DNA of 64,000 bases from Paraburkholderia phytofirmans OLGA172 (lineage in GTDB: Bacteria; Pseudomonadota; Gammaproteobacteria; Burkholderiales; Burkholderiaceae), in contig NZ_CP014579.1 of the NCBI RefSeq assembly GCF_001634365.1, positions 1,302,001-1,366,000 of the forward strand. Reading direction: 5' to 3'. Every line of letters begins with the position of its first letter. Positions within the stretch are counted from its first letter, which is position 1. Positions 34,762 to 48,054 of this stretch are shown piece by piece. A program made the position numbers and the translations under genes. The notes below the pieces were generated by a model, which was not told the DNA's origin, made no database searches, and saw only the letters and a list, made by a program, of their open reading frames with translations.

Positions 34762-35241
34762 ATGAGTATCGAAGGGGTCTTGAAGGAAGGGTTTGTCACT
34801 ACTACGGCAGACAAACTGATCAACTGGACGCGCACCGGCTCGTTGTGGCCGATGACGTTCGGTCTCGCGTGCTGCGCGGTCGAGATGATGCATGCGGGCG
34901 CTGCCCGTTATGACCTCGACCGTTTCGGCGTGGTGTTTCGTCCGAGTCCGCGCCAGTCGGACGTGATGATCGTCGCTGGCACGCTGTGCAACAAGATGGC
35001 GCCGGCGCTGCGCAAGGTCTATGACCAGATGGCCGAGCCGCGCTGGGTGATTTCGATGGGCTCGTGCGCGAACGGTGGCGGCTACTACCACTATTCCTAT
35101 TCGGTAGTGCGCGGCTGCGACCGGATCGTGCCAGTCGACGTCTACGTGCCGGGTTGCCCGCCTACGGCGGAAGCGCTGGTGTACGGCGTGATCCAGCTGC
35201 AGGCCAAGATCCGTCGCACCAACACCATCGCCCGTCAATAA
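34762..35241 (+). CDS. nuoB: NADH-quinone oxidoreductase subunit B
   Basis: 159 residues from ATG at 34762. It holds the terminal [4Fe-4S] centre N2: adjacent Cys37-Cys38 in [10 protein letters not shown] plus Cys in MGSCANGG and VPGCPPT. Peripheral arm next to the quinone site. All ligands are present and the length is normal. Separated from nuoA by 63 bases. Confidence 0.97.
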
Positions 35242-35262
35242 GGCCAACGCCTCCCCCACAAT

Positions 35263-35865
35263 ATGGCAAGCAAACTCGAGACCCTGAAAGCGAACCTCGA
35301 GGCGGCCTTTGGCGGCCTCCTGCTGAGCACCACCGAGGCAATCGGTGAGTTGACGATCGTCGTGAAGGCGAGCGACTACATCAATGTGGCAACGCGTCTG
35401 CGCGACGACCGCTCGCTCGGTTTCGAGCAGCTGGTCGATCTGTGCGGCGTCGACTATCAGACCTACGCCGATGGCGCATACGATGGCCCGCGTTTCGCGG
35501 CCGTTCTGCATTTGTTGTCGGTGCAGAACAACTGGCGTGTGCGTCTGCGCGTGTTCGCGCCGGACGACGAAGTGCCGATCGTCGCGTCGGTCGTCGATAT
35601 CTGGAGTTCGGCCAACTGGTACGAGCGCGAAGCATTCGACCTGTACGGCATCATCTTCGAGGGTCACCCGGACCTGCGCCGCATCCTGACCGACTACGGT
35701 TTCATTGGTCACCCGTTCCGTAAAGATTTCCCTGTCTCCGGCTACGTCGAAATGCGTTACGACCCGGAAGAGAAGCGCGTCGTCTATCAGCCCGTGACGA
35801 TCGAGCCGCGGGAAATCACGCCGCGCGTGATCCGCGAGGATCGCTATGGCGGTCTGAAACACTAA
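35263..35865 (+). CDS. nuoC: NADH-quinone oxidoreductase subunit C
   Basis: 200 residues, the 30-kDa peripheral subunit, separate from NuoD as in betaproteobacteria. The signature ERE-type segment [12 protein letters not shown] followed by [13 protein letters not shown] and HPFRKDFP is intact. It packs against NuoD and NuoB. It begins 21 bases after nuoB. Confidence 0.96.
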   Translation: MASKLETLKANLEAAFGGLLLSTTEAIGELTIVVKASDYINVATRLRDDRSLGFEQLVDLCGVDYQTYADGAYDGPRFAAVLHLLSVQNNWRVRLRVFAPDDEVPIVASVVDIWSSANWYEREAFDLYGIIFEGHPDLRRILTDYGFIGHPFRKDFPVSGYVEMRYDPEEKRVVYQPVTIEPREITPRVIREDRYGGLKH

Positions 35866-35874
35866 GGGAACGCC

Positions 35875-37128
35875 ATGGCAGAGATCAAGAACTACACGCT
35901 CAACTTCGGTCCTCAGCATCCGGCCGCGCACGGTGTGCTGCGCCTCGTGCTCGAACTCGACGGCGAAGTCATCCAGCGCGCCGATCCGCACATCGGCCTG
36001 CTGCATCGCGCGACCGAAAAGCTCGCGGAAACCAAAACCTTCATCCAGTCCGTGCCGTATATGGACCGCCTCGACTACGTGTCGATGATGGTCAACGAGC
36101 ACGGCTACGTGATGGCGATCGAAAAGCTGCTCGGCATCGAGGTGCCGGTTCGCGCGCAGTACATCCGCGTGATGTTCGACGAAGTCACGCGGGTGCTGAA
36201 CCACCTGATGTGGATTGGCGCGCACGCACTCGACGTCGGCGCGATGGCGGTCTTCCTGTACGCGTTCCGCGAACGCGAAGACCTGATGGACGTGTACGAA
36301 GCGGTGTCCGGCGCACGGATGCACGCGGCTTACTACCGTCCGGGTGGCGTGTACCGCGATCTGCCTGACGCAATGCCGCAATACAAGGCGTCGAAGATCC
36401 GCAATGCGAAGGCGCTGTCGAGGATGAACGAGAACCGTCAAGGTTCGCTGCTCGATTTCATCGACGATTTCTTCACGCGTTTCCCGAAGTGCGTCGACGA
36501 ATACGAAACGCTGCTCACCGACAACCGGATCTGGAAGCAACGTCTGGTCGGTATCGGCGTGGTCAGCCCGGAGCGGGCGCTGAACCTCGGCATGACCGGC
36601 GCGATGCTGCGCGGCTCGGGTATCGAGTGGGATCTGCGCAAGAAACAGCCGTACGAAGTCTACGACAAGCTCGATTTCGACATTCCGGTTGGCGTGAATG
36701 GCGACTGTTATGACCGGTATCTGGTTCGCGTCGAAGAAATGCGCCAGTCCACGCGGATTGTGAAACAGTGCATTGAGTGGCTGCGCAGGAATCCGGGGCC
36801 GGTGATGATCGACAATCACAAGGTTGCGCCGCCGTCGCGGGTTGGCATGAAGTCGAACATGGAAGAGCTGATTCACCACTTCAAGCTCTTCTCGGAAGGT
36901 TTCCATGTGCCGGAAGGCGAGGCCTACGCCGCGGTCGAACATCCGAAGGGCGAGTTCGGTATCTACCTGATCTCGGACGGCGCGAACAAGCCGTATCGCC
37001 TGAAGATTCGCGCGCCGGGCTATGCGCATCTGTCCACGCTCGATGAAATGGCGCGCGGTCACATGATCGCCGACGCTGTGACGATCATCGGCACGCAGGA
37101 CATCGTGTTCGGCGAAGTGGATCGCTAG
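35875..37128 (+). CDS. nuoD: NADH-quinone oxidoreductase subunit D
   Basis: 417 residues, the 49-kDa subunit related to NiFe-hydrogenase large chains. Quinone-site elements HPAAHGVLR near the N-terminus and the [10 protein letters not shown] segment are present. C-terminus [14 protein letters not shown] matches the family end. It starts nine bases after nuoC. No damage seen. Confidence 0.97.
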   Translation: MAEIKNYTLNFGPQHPAAHGVLRLVLELDGEVIQRADPHIGLLHRATEKLAETKTFIQSVPYMDRLDYVSMMVNEHGYVMAIEKLLGIEVPVRAQYIRVMFDEVTRVLNHLMWIGAHALDVGAMAVFLYAFREREDLMDVYEAVSGARMHAAYYRPGGVYRDLPDAMPQYKASKIRNAKALSRMNENRQGSLLDFIDDFFTRFPKCVDEYETLLTDNRIWKQRLVGIGVVSPERALNLGMTGAMLRGSGIEWDLRKKQPYEVYDKLDFDIPVGVNGDCYDRYLVRVEEMRQSTRIVKQCIEWLRRNPGPVMIDNHKVAPPSRVGMKSNMEELIHHFKLFSEGFHVPEGEAYAAVEHPKGEFGIYLISDGANKPYRLKIRAPGYAHLSTLDEMARGHMIADAVTIIGTQDIVFGEVDR

Positions 37129-37259
37129 GACGTATTCATCAGCGCGCGTCTGCGGATTGCACCGCAGCGCGCGTCAGTCAAAGGAACGCCGGGTCTGTCG
37201 CACCATGCAACGCGCGACAGGTTTTCGTTCGGTAGGAATTGAAAGAGTCGTGTCTGAAA

Positions 37260-37745
37260 ATGATCTCAGCTGAAGGCCTGAAAGAAATCGATCGTGCGAT
37301 CGCGAAGTATCCCGCCGATCAGAAACAGTCCGCCGTGATGTCGGCGCTGGCCACTGCTCAGGAAGAGCATGGCTGGCTGTCGCCCGAACTCATGCAGTTC
37401 GTCGCGGACTATCTCGGCATGCCGGCGGTCGCCGTGCAGGAGGTGGCGACCTTCTACACGATGTACGAGACCTCGCCGGTCGGCAAGTACAAGATCACGC
37501 TCTGCACGAACTTGCCGTGCCAGCTCGGCCCGGATGGCGGCGCCGACAGTGCTGCTGACTATCTGAAGCAGAAGCTCGGCATCGACTTCGGCGAAACCAC
37601 GGCGGACGGCAGGTTCACCCTGAAAGAAGGTGAGTGCATGGGCGCGTGCGGCGATGCGCCGGTGATGCTGGTGAACAACCATCGCATGTGCAGCTTCATG
37701 AGCCGCGCGAAGATCGACCAGCTGCTCGAGGAGCTTTCGAAATGA
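37260..37745 (+). CDS. nuoE: NADH-quinone oxidoreductase subunit E
   Basis: 161 residues from ATG at 37260 ([11 protein letters not shown]). Thioredoxin-like [2Fe-2S] protein of the NADH-input module (centre N1a) with Cys82, Cys87, Cys126 and Cys130 (LCTNLPC and ECMGACG). A 131-base gap separates it from nuoD. Its stop overlaps nuoF (ATGA). Confidence 0.96.
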   Translation: MISAEGLKEIDRAIAKYPADQKQSAVMSALATAQEEHGWLSPELMQFVADYLGMPAVAVQEVATFYTMYETSPVGKYKITLCTNLPCQLGPDGGADSAADYLKQKLGIDFGETTADGRFTLKEGECMGACGDAPVMLVNNHRMCSFMSRAKIDQLLEELSK

Positions 37746-39070
37746 CGTCTTTACACGATCGTCACATCAAACCGCTGATTCTCGCCGGCCTGAACGGCGA
37801 CAACTGGCATCTCGAAGACTATGTGGCGCGCGGCGGTTACGCCCAGCTGCGCCGCATTCTGGAAGAAAAGATTCCGCCCGAGCAGGTGATCGCCGACGTC
37901 AAGGCATCGGGTCTGCGCGGCCGTGGCGGTGCGGGTTTCCCGACCGGTCTGAAGTGGAGCTTCATGCCGCGCCAGTTCCCGGGGCAGAAGTACCTCGTCT
38001 GCAATTCGGACGAAGGCGAACCGGGCACCTTCAAGGATCGCGACATCCTGCGTTTCAATCCGCATGCGCTGATTGAAGGCATGGCCATCGGCGCGTACGC
38101 GATGGGCATCACGGTCGGCTACAACTATATCCACGGCGAAATCTGGGAAGTCTACAAGCGCTTTGAACAGGCGCTGGACGAAGCGCGCCGCGCCGGGTTC
38201 CTCGGCGACAACATCATGGGTTCGGGCTTCTCGTTCGAACTGCATGCGCACCATGGCTACGGCGCCTACGTCTGCGGCGAAGAGACCGCGCTGCTCGAAT
38301 CGCTCGAGGGCAAGAAAGGCCAGCCGCGCTTCAAGCCGCCGTTCCCGGCGAGCTTCGGCGTGTACGGCAAGCCGACCACGATCAACAACACCGAGACGTT
38401 CGCGGCGGTGCCGTTCCTGCTCGCGATCGGTCCGCAGAATTACCTCGAAATCGGCAAGCCGAACAACGGCGGCACGAAGATTTTCTCGATCGCAGGCGAC
38501 GTCGAGCGTCCGGGCAACTATGAAATTCCGCTCGGTACGCCGTTCGCGACGCTGATGGAACTGGCCGGCGGCATGCGCGGCGGCAGGAAGATCAAGGCTG
38601 TGATTCCCGGCGGTTCGTCGGCGCCGGTGATCCCGGGCGACATGATGATGCAGATGGACATGGACTACGACTCGATCGCCAAGGCGGGCTCGATGCTCGG
38701 CTCGGGCGCGGTCATCGTGATGGACGAAACGCGTTGCATGGTGCGTTCGCTATTGCGGCTGTCGTATTTCTATTACGAAGAGTCATGCGGTCAGTGCTCG
38801 CCGTGCCGCGAAGGCACCGGCTGGCTGTATCGCGTCGTGCATCGTATCGAACACGGGCAAGGCCGTCCGGAAGATCTGGATCTGCTGAACTCGGTCGCCG
38901 AGAACATCATGGGCCGCACGATTTGCGCGCTCGGCGATGCAGCGGCCATGCCGGTTCGCGGCATGCTCAAGCACTACTGGGACGAATTCGAATACCACGT
39001 CGCCCACAAGCGTTGCATCGTCGGCGGTCACGCCGGCGCGGCAGCGGCGGCGGAAACAGTGGCTGCCTGA
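37742..39070 (+). CDS. nuoF: NADH-quinone oxidoreductase subunit F (NADH/FMN binding)
   Basis: 442 residues. FMN/NADH site [13 protein letters not shown] and [17 protein letters not shown]; [4Fe-4S] N3 Cys in [12 protein letters not shown] plus a later Cys in TICALG. It accepts hydride from NADH. Start at 37742 overlaps the nuoE stop by four bases. Complete. Confidence 0.97.
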   Translation: MTSLHDRHIKPLILAGLNGDNWHLEDYVARGGYAQLRRILEEKIPPEQVIADVKASGLRGRGGAGFPTGLKWSFMPRQFPGQKYLVCNSDEGEPGTFKDRDILRFNPHALIEGMAIGAYAMGITVGYNYIHGEIWEVYKRFEQALDEARRAGFLGDNIMGSGFSFELHAHHGYGAYVCGEETALLESLEGKKGQPRFKPPFPASFGVYGKPTTINNTETFAAVPFLLAIGPQNYLEIGKPNNGGTKIFSIAGDVERPGNYEIPLGTPFATLMELAGGMRGGRKIKAVIPGGSSAPVIPGDMMMQMDMDYDSIAKAGSMLGSGAVIVMDETRCMVRSLLRLSYFYYEESCGQCSPCREGTGWLYRVVHRIEHGQGRPEDLDLLNSVAENIMGRTICALGDAAAMPVRGMLKHYWDEFEYHVAHKRCIVGGHAGAAAAAETVAA

Positions 39071-39191
39071 GTGCCCGGATAAGTACACCAGATAGCGCAC
39101 CAGAACACGTCATCCGCGGGATTCATCGCCTGAAACGGGCGCTGAACAGGCGAACGATTGAGCGGTAACAGGTTAAGGAAGATTGACCATC

Positions 39192-41525
39192 ATGGTTGAA
39201 CTTGAAATAGACGGCAAGAAAGTAGAAGTGCCTGAAGGCAGCATGGTGATCCAGGCTGCGCATAAGGTCGACACGTACATTCCTCACTTCTGCTATCACA
39301 AGAAGCTGTCGATTGCGGCCAACTGCCGGATGTGTCTGGTCGATGTCGAGAAGATGCCGAAGGCGGTGCCCGCATGCGCCACGCCGGTGTCGGCCGGCAT
39401 GATCGTGCGCACCAAGTCCGAGAAGGCGGTGAAGGGCCAGCAAGCCGTGATGGAATTCCTGCTGATCAACCACCCGCTGGATTGCCCGATCTGCGACCAG
39501 GGCGGCGAGTGCCAGCTGCAGGATCTGGCGGTGGGCTACGGCAAGTCGTCGTCGCGCTATAGCGAAGAAAAGCGCGTGGTGTTCCACAAGAACGTCGGCC
39601 CGCTGATCTCGATGGAAGAAATGTCGCGTTGCATTCACTGCACGCGTTGCGTCCGCTTTGGCCAGGAAGTGGCCGGCGTGATGGAGCTCGGCATGCTGGG
39701 CCGCGGCGAGCATTCGGAAATCACGTCGTTCGTCGGCAAGACGGTCGACTCCGAACTGTCGGGCAACATGATCGATCTGTGCCCGGTCGGCGCGCTGACC
39801 AGCAAGCCGTTCCGCTACAGCGCCCGCACGTGGGAACTGTCGCGCCGCAAGTCGGTGAGTCCGCACGATTCCGTCGGCGCGAACCTGGTGGTGCAAGTCA
39901 AGAACAACCGCGTGATGCGGGTTCTGCCGTTCGAAAACGAATCCATCAACGAATGCTGGATTTCGGACAAGGACCGCTTCTCGTACGAAGCCCTGAATAG
40001 CCCGGAACGCCTCACGCAGCCGATGCTCAAGCAAGGCGGCAAGTGGGTCGAGACCGACTGGCAAACCGCGCTCGAATACGTGGTCAAGGGTCTGAAGGGC
40101 ATCAGGGGCGAGCACGGCGCGAATGCGCTGGCCGCGCTCGGCAGCGCCCACAGCACGGTCGAAGAACTGTTCCTGCTGAAGCAGCTGGCGCAGGCGGTCG
40201 GCACGCCTAACGTCGACTTCCGTCTGCGTCAGTCGGATTTCTCCGCACCCGTCAACGGTGCGCCGTGGCTCGGCACCTCGATCGCCGATCTGTCGAACCT
40301 CGACGCCGCATTGGTGATCGGTTCGGATCTGCGCCGCGATCATCCGCTGTTCGCCGCGCGTCTGCGTCAGGCTGCCCGGAGCGGTACGAAGCTCACGCTC
40401 GTGCAGGCCACCAACGACGATGCGCTGATTCCGCAGGCGCGCCGCGTGGTTGCCGCACCGTCGGCATGGCTCGACGCACTGGCGGGTATCGCCGGCGCGG
40501 TCGCGGAAGCAAACGGCGCGGCACTGCCGGAAGCCTTCGCCGGCACCCAGCCGACGGACACCGACAAACAGGTCGCGAAGTCGCTCGCCACCGGCGCACA
40601 CCGCGTGGTGCTGCTCGGCAACGGTGCGGTCCGTCATCCGGACTTCGCCGCGATTCACGCGGCGGCGCAATGGATTGCGGACGCGACCGGTGCAACGCTG
40701 GGTTTCCTGACAGAAGCCGCCAACACGGTCGGCGCGCATCTGGTGAACGCATTGCCGGGCGAGGGCGGTTTGAACGCTCGCGAAGTGTTCAGGCAACCGC
40801 GCAAGGGTTATGTACTGCTGAACGTCGAACCCGAGTTCGACACGGCCAATCCGGCGCAGGCTTTGGCCGCGCTGAAGCAGGCTGAAATGGTCGTCGTGAT
40901 GTCGCCGTTCCAGATCGGAGCCGACTACGCCGACGTGCTGCTGCCGATCGCCCCGTTCACGGAAACGGCCGGCACGTTCGTCAATGCCGAAGGGACGGTG
41001 CAGACGTTCAACGGCGTCGTGCGCCCGCTCGGCGACACGCGTCCGGCATGGAAGGTTCTGCGCGTCCTCGGCAGCCTGCTGGGCGTGCCGGGCTTCGAAT
41101 TCGACACGTCGGAAGAAGTGCGCACGGCAGCCCTCGGCGATGGCGGGATCAGGTCGCGTCTGTCGAACAGGACGGGCGTCACGGTTGCACGCGGCAAGGC
41201 AGCGAAGGCAGCGGAAGGCAAGTTCGAACGTATCGCCGACGTGCCGATTTACCACGCCGACGCGCTGGTGCGCCGCGCCGAGTCGCTGCATCTGACGGCA
41301 GCGGCACGTGCCGCGAATTCGGCCGGTCTGCCCGCTGCGCTGTTCGACAAACTGGGTTTGAAGGAAGGCGACGCCGTGCGCGTGCGCCAGGGCGAGCAAT
41401 CGGTGCAGTTGCCGGCCGTGCGCGACGCGAATCTTGCGGAGACGGTCGTCCGCGTATCGGCGGCTACGCCTGCCGGTGCAGCGCTGGGCAGCCTGTTCGG
41501 TGAACTGCTGGTGGAGAAGGCGTAA
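39192..41525 (+). CDS. nuoG: NADH-quinone oxidoreductase subunit G
   Basis: 777 residues from ATG at 39192. N-terminal ferredoxin [2Fe-2S] domain ([20 protein letters not shown]), His-Cys [4Fe-4S] domain ([19 protein letters not shown]), second [4Fe-4S] ([11 protein letters not shown]) and a molybdopterin-oxidoreductase-like C-terminal domain without molybdenum function. Stop is immediately followed by nuoH ATG. Confidence 0.97.
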   Translation: MVELEIDGKKVEVPEGSMVIQAAHKVDTYIPHFCYHKKLSIAANCRMCLVDVEKMPKAVPACATPVSAGMIVRTKSEKAVKGQQAVMEFLLINHPLDCPICDQGGECQLQDLAVGYGKSSSRYSEEKRVVFHKNVGPLISMEEMSRCIHCTRCVRFGQEVAGVMELGMLGRGEHSEITSFVGKTVDSELSGNMIDLCPVGALTSKPFRYSARTWELSRRKSVSPHDSVGANLVVQVKNNRVMRVLPFENESINECWISDKDRFSYEALNSPERLTQPMLKQGGKWVETDWQTALEYVVKGLKGIRGEHGANALAALGSAHSTVEELFLLKQLAQAVGTPNVDFRLRQSDFSAPVNGAPWLGTSIADLSNLDAALVIGSDLRRDHPLFAARLRQAARSGTKLTLVQATNDDALIPQARRVVAAPSAWLDALAGIAGAVAEANGAALPEAFAGTQPTDTDKQVAKSLATGAHRVVLLGNGAVRHPDFAAIHAAAQWIADATGATLGFLTEAANTVGAHLVNALPGEGGLNAREVFRQPRKGYVLLNVEPEFDTANPAQALAALKQAEMVVVMSPFQIGADYADVLLPIAPFTETAGTFVNAEGTVQTFNGVVRPLGDTRPAWKVLRVLGSLLGVPGFEFDTSEEVRTAALGDGGIRSRLSNRTGVTVARGKAAKAAEGKFERIADVPIYHADALVRRAESLHLTAAARAANSAGLPAALFDKLGLKEGDAVRVRQGEQSVQLPAVRDANLAETVVRVSAATPAGAALGSLFGELLVEKA

Positions 41526-42590
41526 ATGAGCTTGTTCGATACGATCAACTCGGGCGGCACCCAGCTTCTCGGTGTGGCATGGCCCACGGTGTGGGCACTG
41601 GTGCGCATCCTGGTGGTGGCCGTCGTGATCCTGCTGTGCGTGGCGTACCTGATTCTGTGGGAGCGCAAGCTGATCGGCTGGATGCACGTGCGTCTCGGCC
41701 CGAACCGCGTGGGCCCCGCAGGCTTGCTGCAGCCGATCGCCGACGTGCTGAAGCTGTTGCTGAAAGAAGTGATCCAGCCGGCCCAGGCGAGCCGCTGGAT
41801 CTACATGATCGCGCCGATCATGGTGGTGGTGCCGGCCTTCGCGGTGTGGGCGGTGATTCCGTTCCAGGCGGGCGCGGTGCTCGGCGACATCAACGCGGGT
41901 CTCCTGTACGCGATGGCGATTTCGTCAGTCGGTGTGTACGGCGTGATCCTGGCGGGCTGGGCGTCGAACTCGAAGTACGCGTTTCTCGGCGCCATGCGCG
42001 CGGCCGCTCAGATGGTCTCGTACGAAATCTCGATGGGCTTCGCCCTCGTCGTCGTGCTGATGACCTCGGGCAGCCTGAATCTGTCGGACATCGTGACGTC
42101 GCAGGAGCGCGGCATCTTCGCCGGCTACGGCTTGAATTTCCTGTCGTGGAACTGGCTGCCGCTCCTGCCGATGTTCGTCGTGTACTTCATCTCGGGCATC
42201 GCCGAAACGAACCGTCACCCGTTCGACGTGGTGGAAGGGGAGTCGGAAATCGTCGCGGGCCACATGATCGATTACTCGGGGATGGCGTTCGCGCTGTTCT
42301 TCCTCGCCGAGTACATCAACATGATCGTGATCTCGGCATTGGCTGCAACACTGTTCCTCGGCGGCTGGAGCGCACCGTTCGGCTTCCTGTCGTTTGTCCC
42401 GGGCATCGTATGGCTCGTCGCCAAGGTTTTCCTGCTGCTGTCGGTATTCATCTGGGCGCGTGCCACGTTCCCGCGCTATCGCTATGACCAGATCATGCGT
42501 CTGGGCTGGAAGATTTTTATTCCGGTTTGCGTGGTGTGGCTCATCGTGGTCGGCTTCTGGATCATGTCGCCGTTGAATATCTGGAAATAA
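41526..42590 (+). CDS. nuoH: NADH-quinone oxidoreductase subunit H
   Basis: 354 residues, eight transmembrane helices, at the junction of the arms and part of the quinone chamber. Signatures [20 protein letters not shown] and [16 protein letters not shown], which carries the acidic first-loop cluster, are intact. It begins the base after the nuoG stop. Confidence 0.97.
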   Translation: MSLFDTINSGGTQLLGVAWPTVWALVRILVVAVVILLCVAYLILWERKLIGWMHVRLGPNRVGPAGLLQPIADVLKLLLKEVIQPAQASRWIYMIAPIMVVVPAFAVWAVIPFQAGAVLGDINAGLLYAMAISSVGVYGVILAGWASNSKYAFLGAMRAAAQMVSYEISMGFALVVVLMTSGSLNLSDIVTSQERGIFAGYGLNFLSWNWLPLLPMFVVYFISGIAETNRHPFDVVEGESEIVAGHMIDYSGMAFALFFLAEYINMIVISALAATLFLGGWSAPFGFLSFVPGIVWLVAKVFLLLSVFIWARATFPRYRYDQIMRLGWKIFIPVCVVWLIVVGFWIMSPLNIWK

Positions 42591-42605
42591 AGGGCGGATG
42601 AACCC

Positions 42606-43094
42606 ATGACCGCAATCCAAAACTTTTTCAAGACCTTCTTCCTGACGGAGCTGCTCAAAGGCCTCGCGCTGACCGGACGTTATGCGTTCCAGCGCAAGAT
42701 CACGGTGCAGTTTCCGGAAGAGAAGACCCCGATTTCGCCGCGTTTCCGCGGCCTGCACGCGCTGCGCCGGTATGAAAACGGCGAAGAGCGCTGCATCGCC
42801 TGCAAGCTGTGCGAAGCGGTGTGCCCGGCGCTCGCCATCACGATCGAATCGGAAACGCGTGCGGACAACACCCGCCGCACGACGCGTTACGACATCGACC
42901 TGACCAAGTGCATCTTCTGCGGTTTCTGCGAAGAGAGTTGCCCGGTCGATTCGATCGTCGAGACGCACATTCTCGAATATCACGGCGAAAAGCGCGGCGA
43001 CCTGTACTTCACGAAGGACATGCTGCTGGCCGTGGGCGATCGCTACGAAGCGGAGATCGCGGCGAACAAGGCAGCCGATGCACCGTATCGTTGA
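42606..43094 (+). CDS. nuoI: NADH-quinone oxidoreductase subunit I
   Basis: 162 residues with two [4Fe-4S] motifs, [12 protein letters not shown] and [12 protein letters not shown] (centres N6a and N6b). N-terminal amphipathic helices dock it on the membrane arm. Followed by an unusual three-unit tandem repeat (43113-43148) before nuoJ. Confidence 0.97.
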   Translation: MTAIQNFFKTFFLTELLKGLALTGRYAFQRKITVQFPEEKTPISPRFRGLHALRRYENGEERCIACKLCEAVCPALAITIESETRADNTRRTTRYDIDLTKCIFCGFCEESCPVDSIVETHILEYHGEKRGDLYFTKDMLLAVGDRYEAEIAANKAADAPYR

Positions 43095-43112
43095 AGCGCT
43101 TCTGCTGAAGCG

Positions 43113-43148
43113 GTAAATGCAGCAGTAAATGCAGCAGTAAATGCAGCA
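43113..43148. repeat. Three tandem 12-bp repeats between nuoI and nuoJ
   Basis: GTAAATGCAGCA three times in a row, followed by GTAA, 19 bases after the nuoI stop. Each unit contains in-frame TAA and an ATG, so ribosomes drifting from nuoI would stop. The nuoI-nuoJ gap here is 186 bases, long for this operon. Confidence 0.8.
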
Positions 43149-43280
43149 GTAACACGGCCTGTTGTCGGGCCAAGCGCCGCGGCCTGACCGCCGCGGCACG
43201 GCGCACCTGTGTGGGTGTTTTTCCAGACGCAGGTGCCAAAGAACAATGCCTGACGATGGCCTAACGATGAACCGGTAATC

Positions 43281-43967
43281 ATGGAATTCACGACCGTACT
43301 GTTCTACATCTTCGCACTGCTCCTGGTGGTTTCAGGGCTGAAGGTGATCACCTCGCGCAACCCGGTGTCGTCCGCACTGTTTCTGGTGCTGGCGTTCTTC
43401 AACGCGGCCGCGATCTGGATGCTGCTGCAGGCCGAGTTCCTCGCGATCCTGCTGGTGCTGGTGTACGTCGGCGCGGTGATGGTGCTGTTCCTGTTCGTCG
43501 TGATGATGCTGGACATCAACATCGACGTGCTGCGCAAAGACTTCAAGCGCTTCGTGCCCATGGCCACGCTGGTGGGCGCGATCATCGTGATCGAGACCGC
43601 GCTGATCCTGTGGCACGGCTACGGTGCGACCGCCACGGCGCTGCGCGACACCACGGCTGCCGCGAACGGGATGGCCGGCTGGTCGAACACCCGCATCATC
43701 GGCAAGGTCATCTACACCGACTACATCTTCGCGTTCGAAGTCGCCGGCCTCGTGCTGCTGGTGGCGATCATCGCGGCGATTGCGCTGACCACGAGTCACA
43801 AGAAAGACAGCAAGCGCCAGAACGTCAGCGAGCAGGTCAAGGTGCGTGCCCAGGACCGCGTGCGCATCGTGAAGATGGCCTCGGAAAAGACCGCGGCAAC
43901 TGTCGCGGCGGAAGAAGCCGCCGCAGCGGCAGCCGCGGCCGACCCGGCACCCGCCAGGAACAGCTGA
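43281..43967 (+). CDS. nuoJ: NADH-quinone oxidoreductase subunit J
   Basis: 228 residues, five transmembrane helices including the pi-bulge helix ([18 protein letters not shown]). A charged C-terminal tail rich in Ala/Glu ([20 protein letters not shown]) extends past the core, as in other Burkholderia-group NuoJ. Intact. Confidence 0.95.
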   Translation: MEFTTVLFYIFALLLVVSGLKVITSRNPVSSALFLVLAFFNAAAIWMLLQAEFLAILLVLVYVGAVMVLFLFVVMMLDINIDVLRKDFKRFVPMATLVGAIIVIETALILWHGYGATATALRDTTAAANGMAGWSNTRIIGKVIYTDYIFAFEVAGLVLLVAIIAAIALTTSHKKDSKRQNVSEQVKVRAQDRVRIVKMASEKTAATVAAEEAAAAAAAADPAPARNS

Positions 43968-43987
43968 GCGCACAGGAGAGAGAAACC

Positions 43988-44293
43988 ATGTTGACCCTTG
44001 CTCATTACCTTGTCCTCGGCGCGATCCTGTTTGCGATCAGCGTCGTCGGTATTTTCCTGAACCGCCGCAACGTCATCATCATCCTGATGGCGATCGAACT
44101 GATGCTGCTGGCGGTGAACACCAATTTCGTCGCGTTCTCGCATTACCTCGGCGACGTGCATGGCCAGATCTTCGTCTTCTTCGTACTGACGGTTGCAGCA
44201 GCGGAAGCGGCGATCGGACTCGCAATTCTGGTGACCCTGTTCCGTAGCCTCGACACGATCAATGTCGAGGACCTCGATCAGCTCAAAGGTTAA
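43988..44293 (+). CDS. nuoK: NADH-quinone oxidoreductase subunit K
   Basis: 101 residues from ATG at 43988 with AGGAGAG upstream. Three transmembrane helices with the conserved membrane Glu in [11 protein letters not shown] and a second in [10 protein letters not shown], which belong to the proton path between NuoJ and NuoN. Usual length. Confidence 0.96.
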   Translation: MLTLAHYLVLGAILFAISVVGIFLNRRNVIIILMAIELMLLAVNTNFVAFSHYLGDVHGQIFVFFVLTVAAAEAAIGLAILVTLFRSLDTINVEDLDQLKG

Positions 44294-44310
44294 TTTCAGG
44301 TAAAGCGGTT

Positions 44311-46377
<2,067 letters not shown>

Positions 46378-46391
46378 GGCGAGGGACACTA

Positions 46392-46511
46392 ATGCACGCA
46401 GATACGAAGATCGTCCCCGGCTTATTGCAGGTATTTCGCGGTAAACCTCCATTCCCACGTTGCGCAGTCGAAACTGCCGTTGCCACATTAACGCAGAGCG
46501 GAGGAATTTAA
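46392..46511 (+). pseudogene. nuoM position: 39-codon frame, no NuoM sequence
   Basis: Only 139 bases separate nuoL and nuoN, where a nuoM gene of about 1.5 kb is expected. The gap holds one short frame, MHADTKIVPGLLQVFRGKPP onward to TAA at 46509-46511, with GAGGGAC upstream of ATG 46392. The peptide has no transmembrane helix or NuoM motif. It may be a deletion scar keeping the original nuoM start site; that is inference. Confidence 0.5.
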
Positions 46512-46516
46512 AGATC

Positions 46517-47989
46517 ATGCAAAGCGCCCCTATGAGTGCTCTGTTGCCCGATGCGCTGGTGATGTTCGCCGTCATCGTTGCGTGGATCAACGACACGTTC
46601 GTCGGCCAGTCCGGCCGACGAACCACGTATTACATCGCATTGCTGTCGACGGTGGTCGCTGGCGTCTGGTTCGCCGTGAACGCCTTCGATCCACAGGTGT
46701 ATCACTACTTCGGGCACATGTACGTGGTGGATTCGTTCGCCAACGTGATGAAGGCCGTTGTGTCGCTCGGCTACGCAGCGTCGATCATTTACTCGCGCAA
46801 GTACCTCGAAGACCGCGATCTGTTCCGCGGCGACTTCTTCCTGCTGGGGATGTTCTCGCTGCTTGGCCAGTTCGTGATGATCTCGGGTAACAACTTCCTG
46901 ACGCTGTACCTCGGTCTGGAACTGATGTCACTGTCGCTGTATGCCGTGATCGCACTGCGTCGCGACGCCGCCCAATCGAACGAGGCGGCGATGAAGTACT
47001 ACGTGCTCGGTGCACTGGCCTCCGGTTTCCTGCTCTATGGCATTTCGATGCTGTACGGCGCAACCGGTTCGCTGGACATCAATGAGGTGTTCAAGGCCGT
47101 CGCTTCAGGCCGCATCAACGACGTGGTGCTGCTGTTCGGCGTGATCTTCATCGTGGCCGGTGTGGCGTTCAAGATGGGCGCAGTGCCGTTCCACATGTGG
47201 GTGCCGGACGTGTACCAGGGTGCGCCGACAGCCATGACGCTGCTGACGGGCGGTGGCCCGAAGGTTGCCGCCTTCGCATGGGGCTTGCGCTTCCTCGTGA
47301 TGGGTCTGCTGCCGCTGGCGGTCGACTGGCAGGAAATGCTGGTAATTCTTGCGGCGCTGTCGCTGATTGTCGGCAACATCACCGGTATCATCCAGCGCAA
47401 CATCAAGCGGATGCTGGCGTACTCGGCGATCTCGAACATGGGCTTCGTGCTGCTCGGCCTGCTGGCCGGCGTGGTCGACGGCAAGACGGGTTCGGCTGCT
47501 AGCGCGTACGGCTCGGCTATGTTCTACAGCATCGTCTATCTGGTGACGACGCTCGGTTCGTTCGGCGTGGTGATGCTGCTGGCGCGCCGCGACTTCGAAG
47601 CCGAGACGATCGACGACTTCAAGGGGCTGAATCAGCGCAGCCCGGTGTTCGCATTCGTGATGATGATCATGATGTTCTCGCTCGCGGGCATTCCGCCGGC
47701 AGTCGGCTTCTATGCGAAGCTCGCCGTGCTGCAGGCAACCATGAATGCCGGGTTGACCTGGCTGACCGCGTTGGCCGTGATCACGTCGCTGTTCGGTGCG
47801 TTCTACTACCTGCGTATCGTCAAGCTGATGTACTTCGACGAGCCGCTAGATGCGAGCCCGATTAAGGCGGGCGGACTCAACCGCGGATTGCTTGCCTTCA
47901 ACGGTGTTGCCGTGCTGGTGTTCGGACTGGTGCCGGATCCGCTACTGAAGGTTTGCCTGCATGCTATCACGCACACGCTGCGGCTCTAG
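46517..47989 (+). CDS. nuoN: NADH-quinone oxidoreductase subunit N
   Basis: 490 residues from ATG at 46517, with GGAGG upstream. Antiporter-like proton-pumping subunit, 14 helices. Pump residues are in YLGLELMSLSLYAVIALRRD (Glu) and AFKMGAVPFHMWVPDVYQGAP (Lys). The C-terminus is intact. In the complex it contacts NuoK on one side and NuoM on the other. Confidence 0.97.
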   Translation: MQSAPMSALLPDALVMFAVIVAWINDTFVGQSGRRTTYYIALLSTVVAGVWFAVNAFDPQVYHYFGHMYVVDSFANVMKAVVSLGYAASIIYSRKYLEDRDLFRGDFFLLGMFSLLGQFVMISGNNFLTLYLGLELMSLSLYAVIALRRDAAQSNEAAMKYYVLGALASGFLLYGISMLYGATGSLDINEVFKAVASGRINDVVLLFGVIFIVAGVAFKMGAVPFHMWVPDVYQGAPTAMTLLTGGGPKVAAFAWGLRFLVMGLLPLAVDWQEMLVILAALSLIVGNITGIIQRNIKRMLAYSAISNMGFVLLGLLAGVVDGKTGSAASAYGSAMFYSIVYLVTTLGSFGVVMLLARRDFEAETIDDFKGLNQRSPVFAFVMMIMMFSLAGIPPAVGFYAKLAVLQATMNAGLTWLTALAVITSLFGAFYYLRIVKLMYFDEPLDASPIKAGGLNRGLLAFNGVAVLVFGLVPDPLLKVCLHAITHTLRL

Positions 47990-48054
47990 ATAACGCTACG
48001 ACGTCGTATGCATCGCAGATCGCGGAAATTTAAACCGACATCACATACCGACCA

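Noticed and set aside
34393..37062. Very long minus-strand frame across nuoA-D (889 codons)
   Set aside because: It is an antisense shadow of several intact nuo genes, rich in His/Arg/Asp with no family pattern.
39123..41687. 854-codon minus-strand frame across nuoG
   Set aside because: Antisense shadow of nuoG; composition is biased and no domain is seen.
46392..46511. The 39-codon frame as a truncated NuoM
   Set aside because: No transmembrane helix or NuoM motif; only its position and possibly its start site fit.
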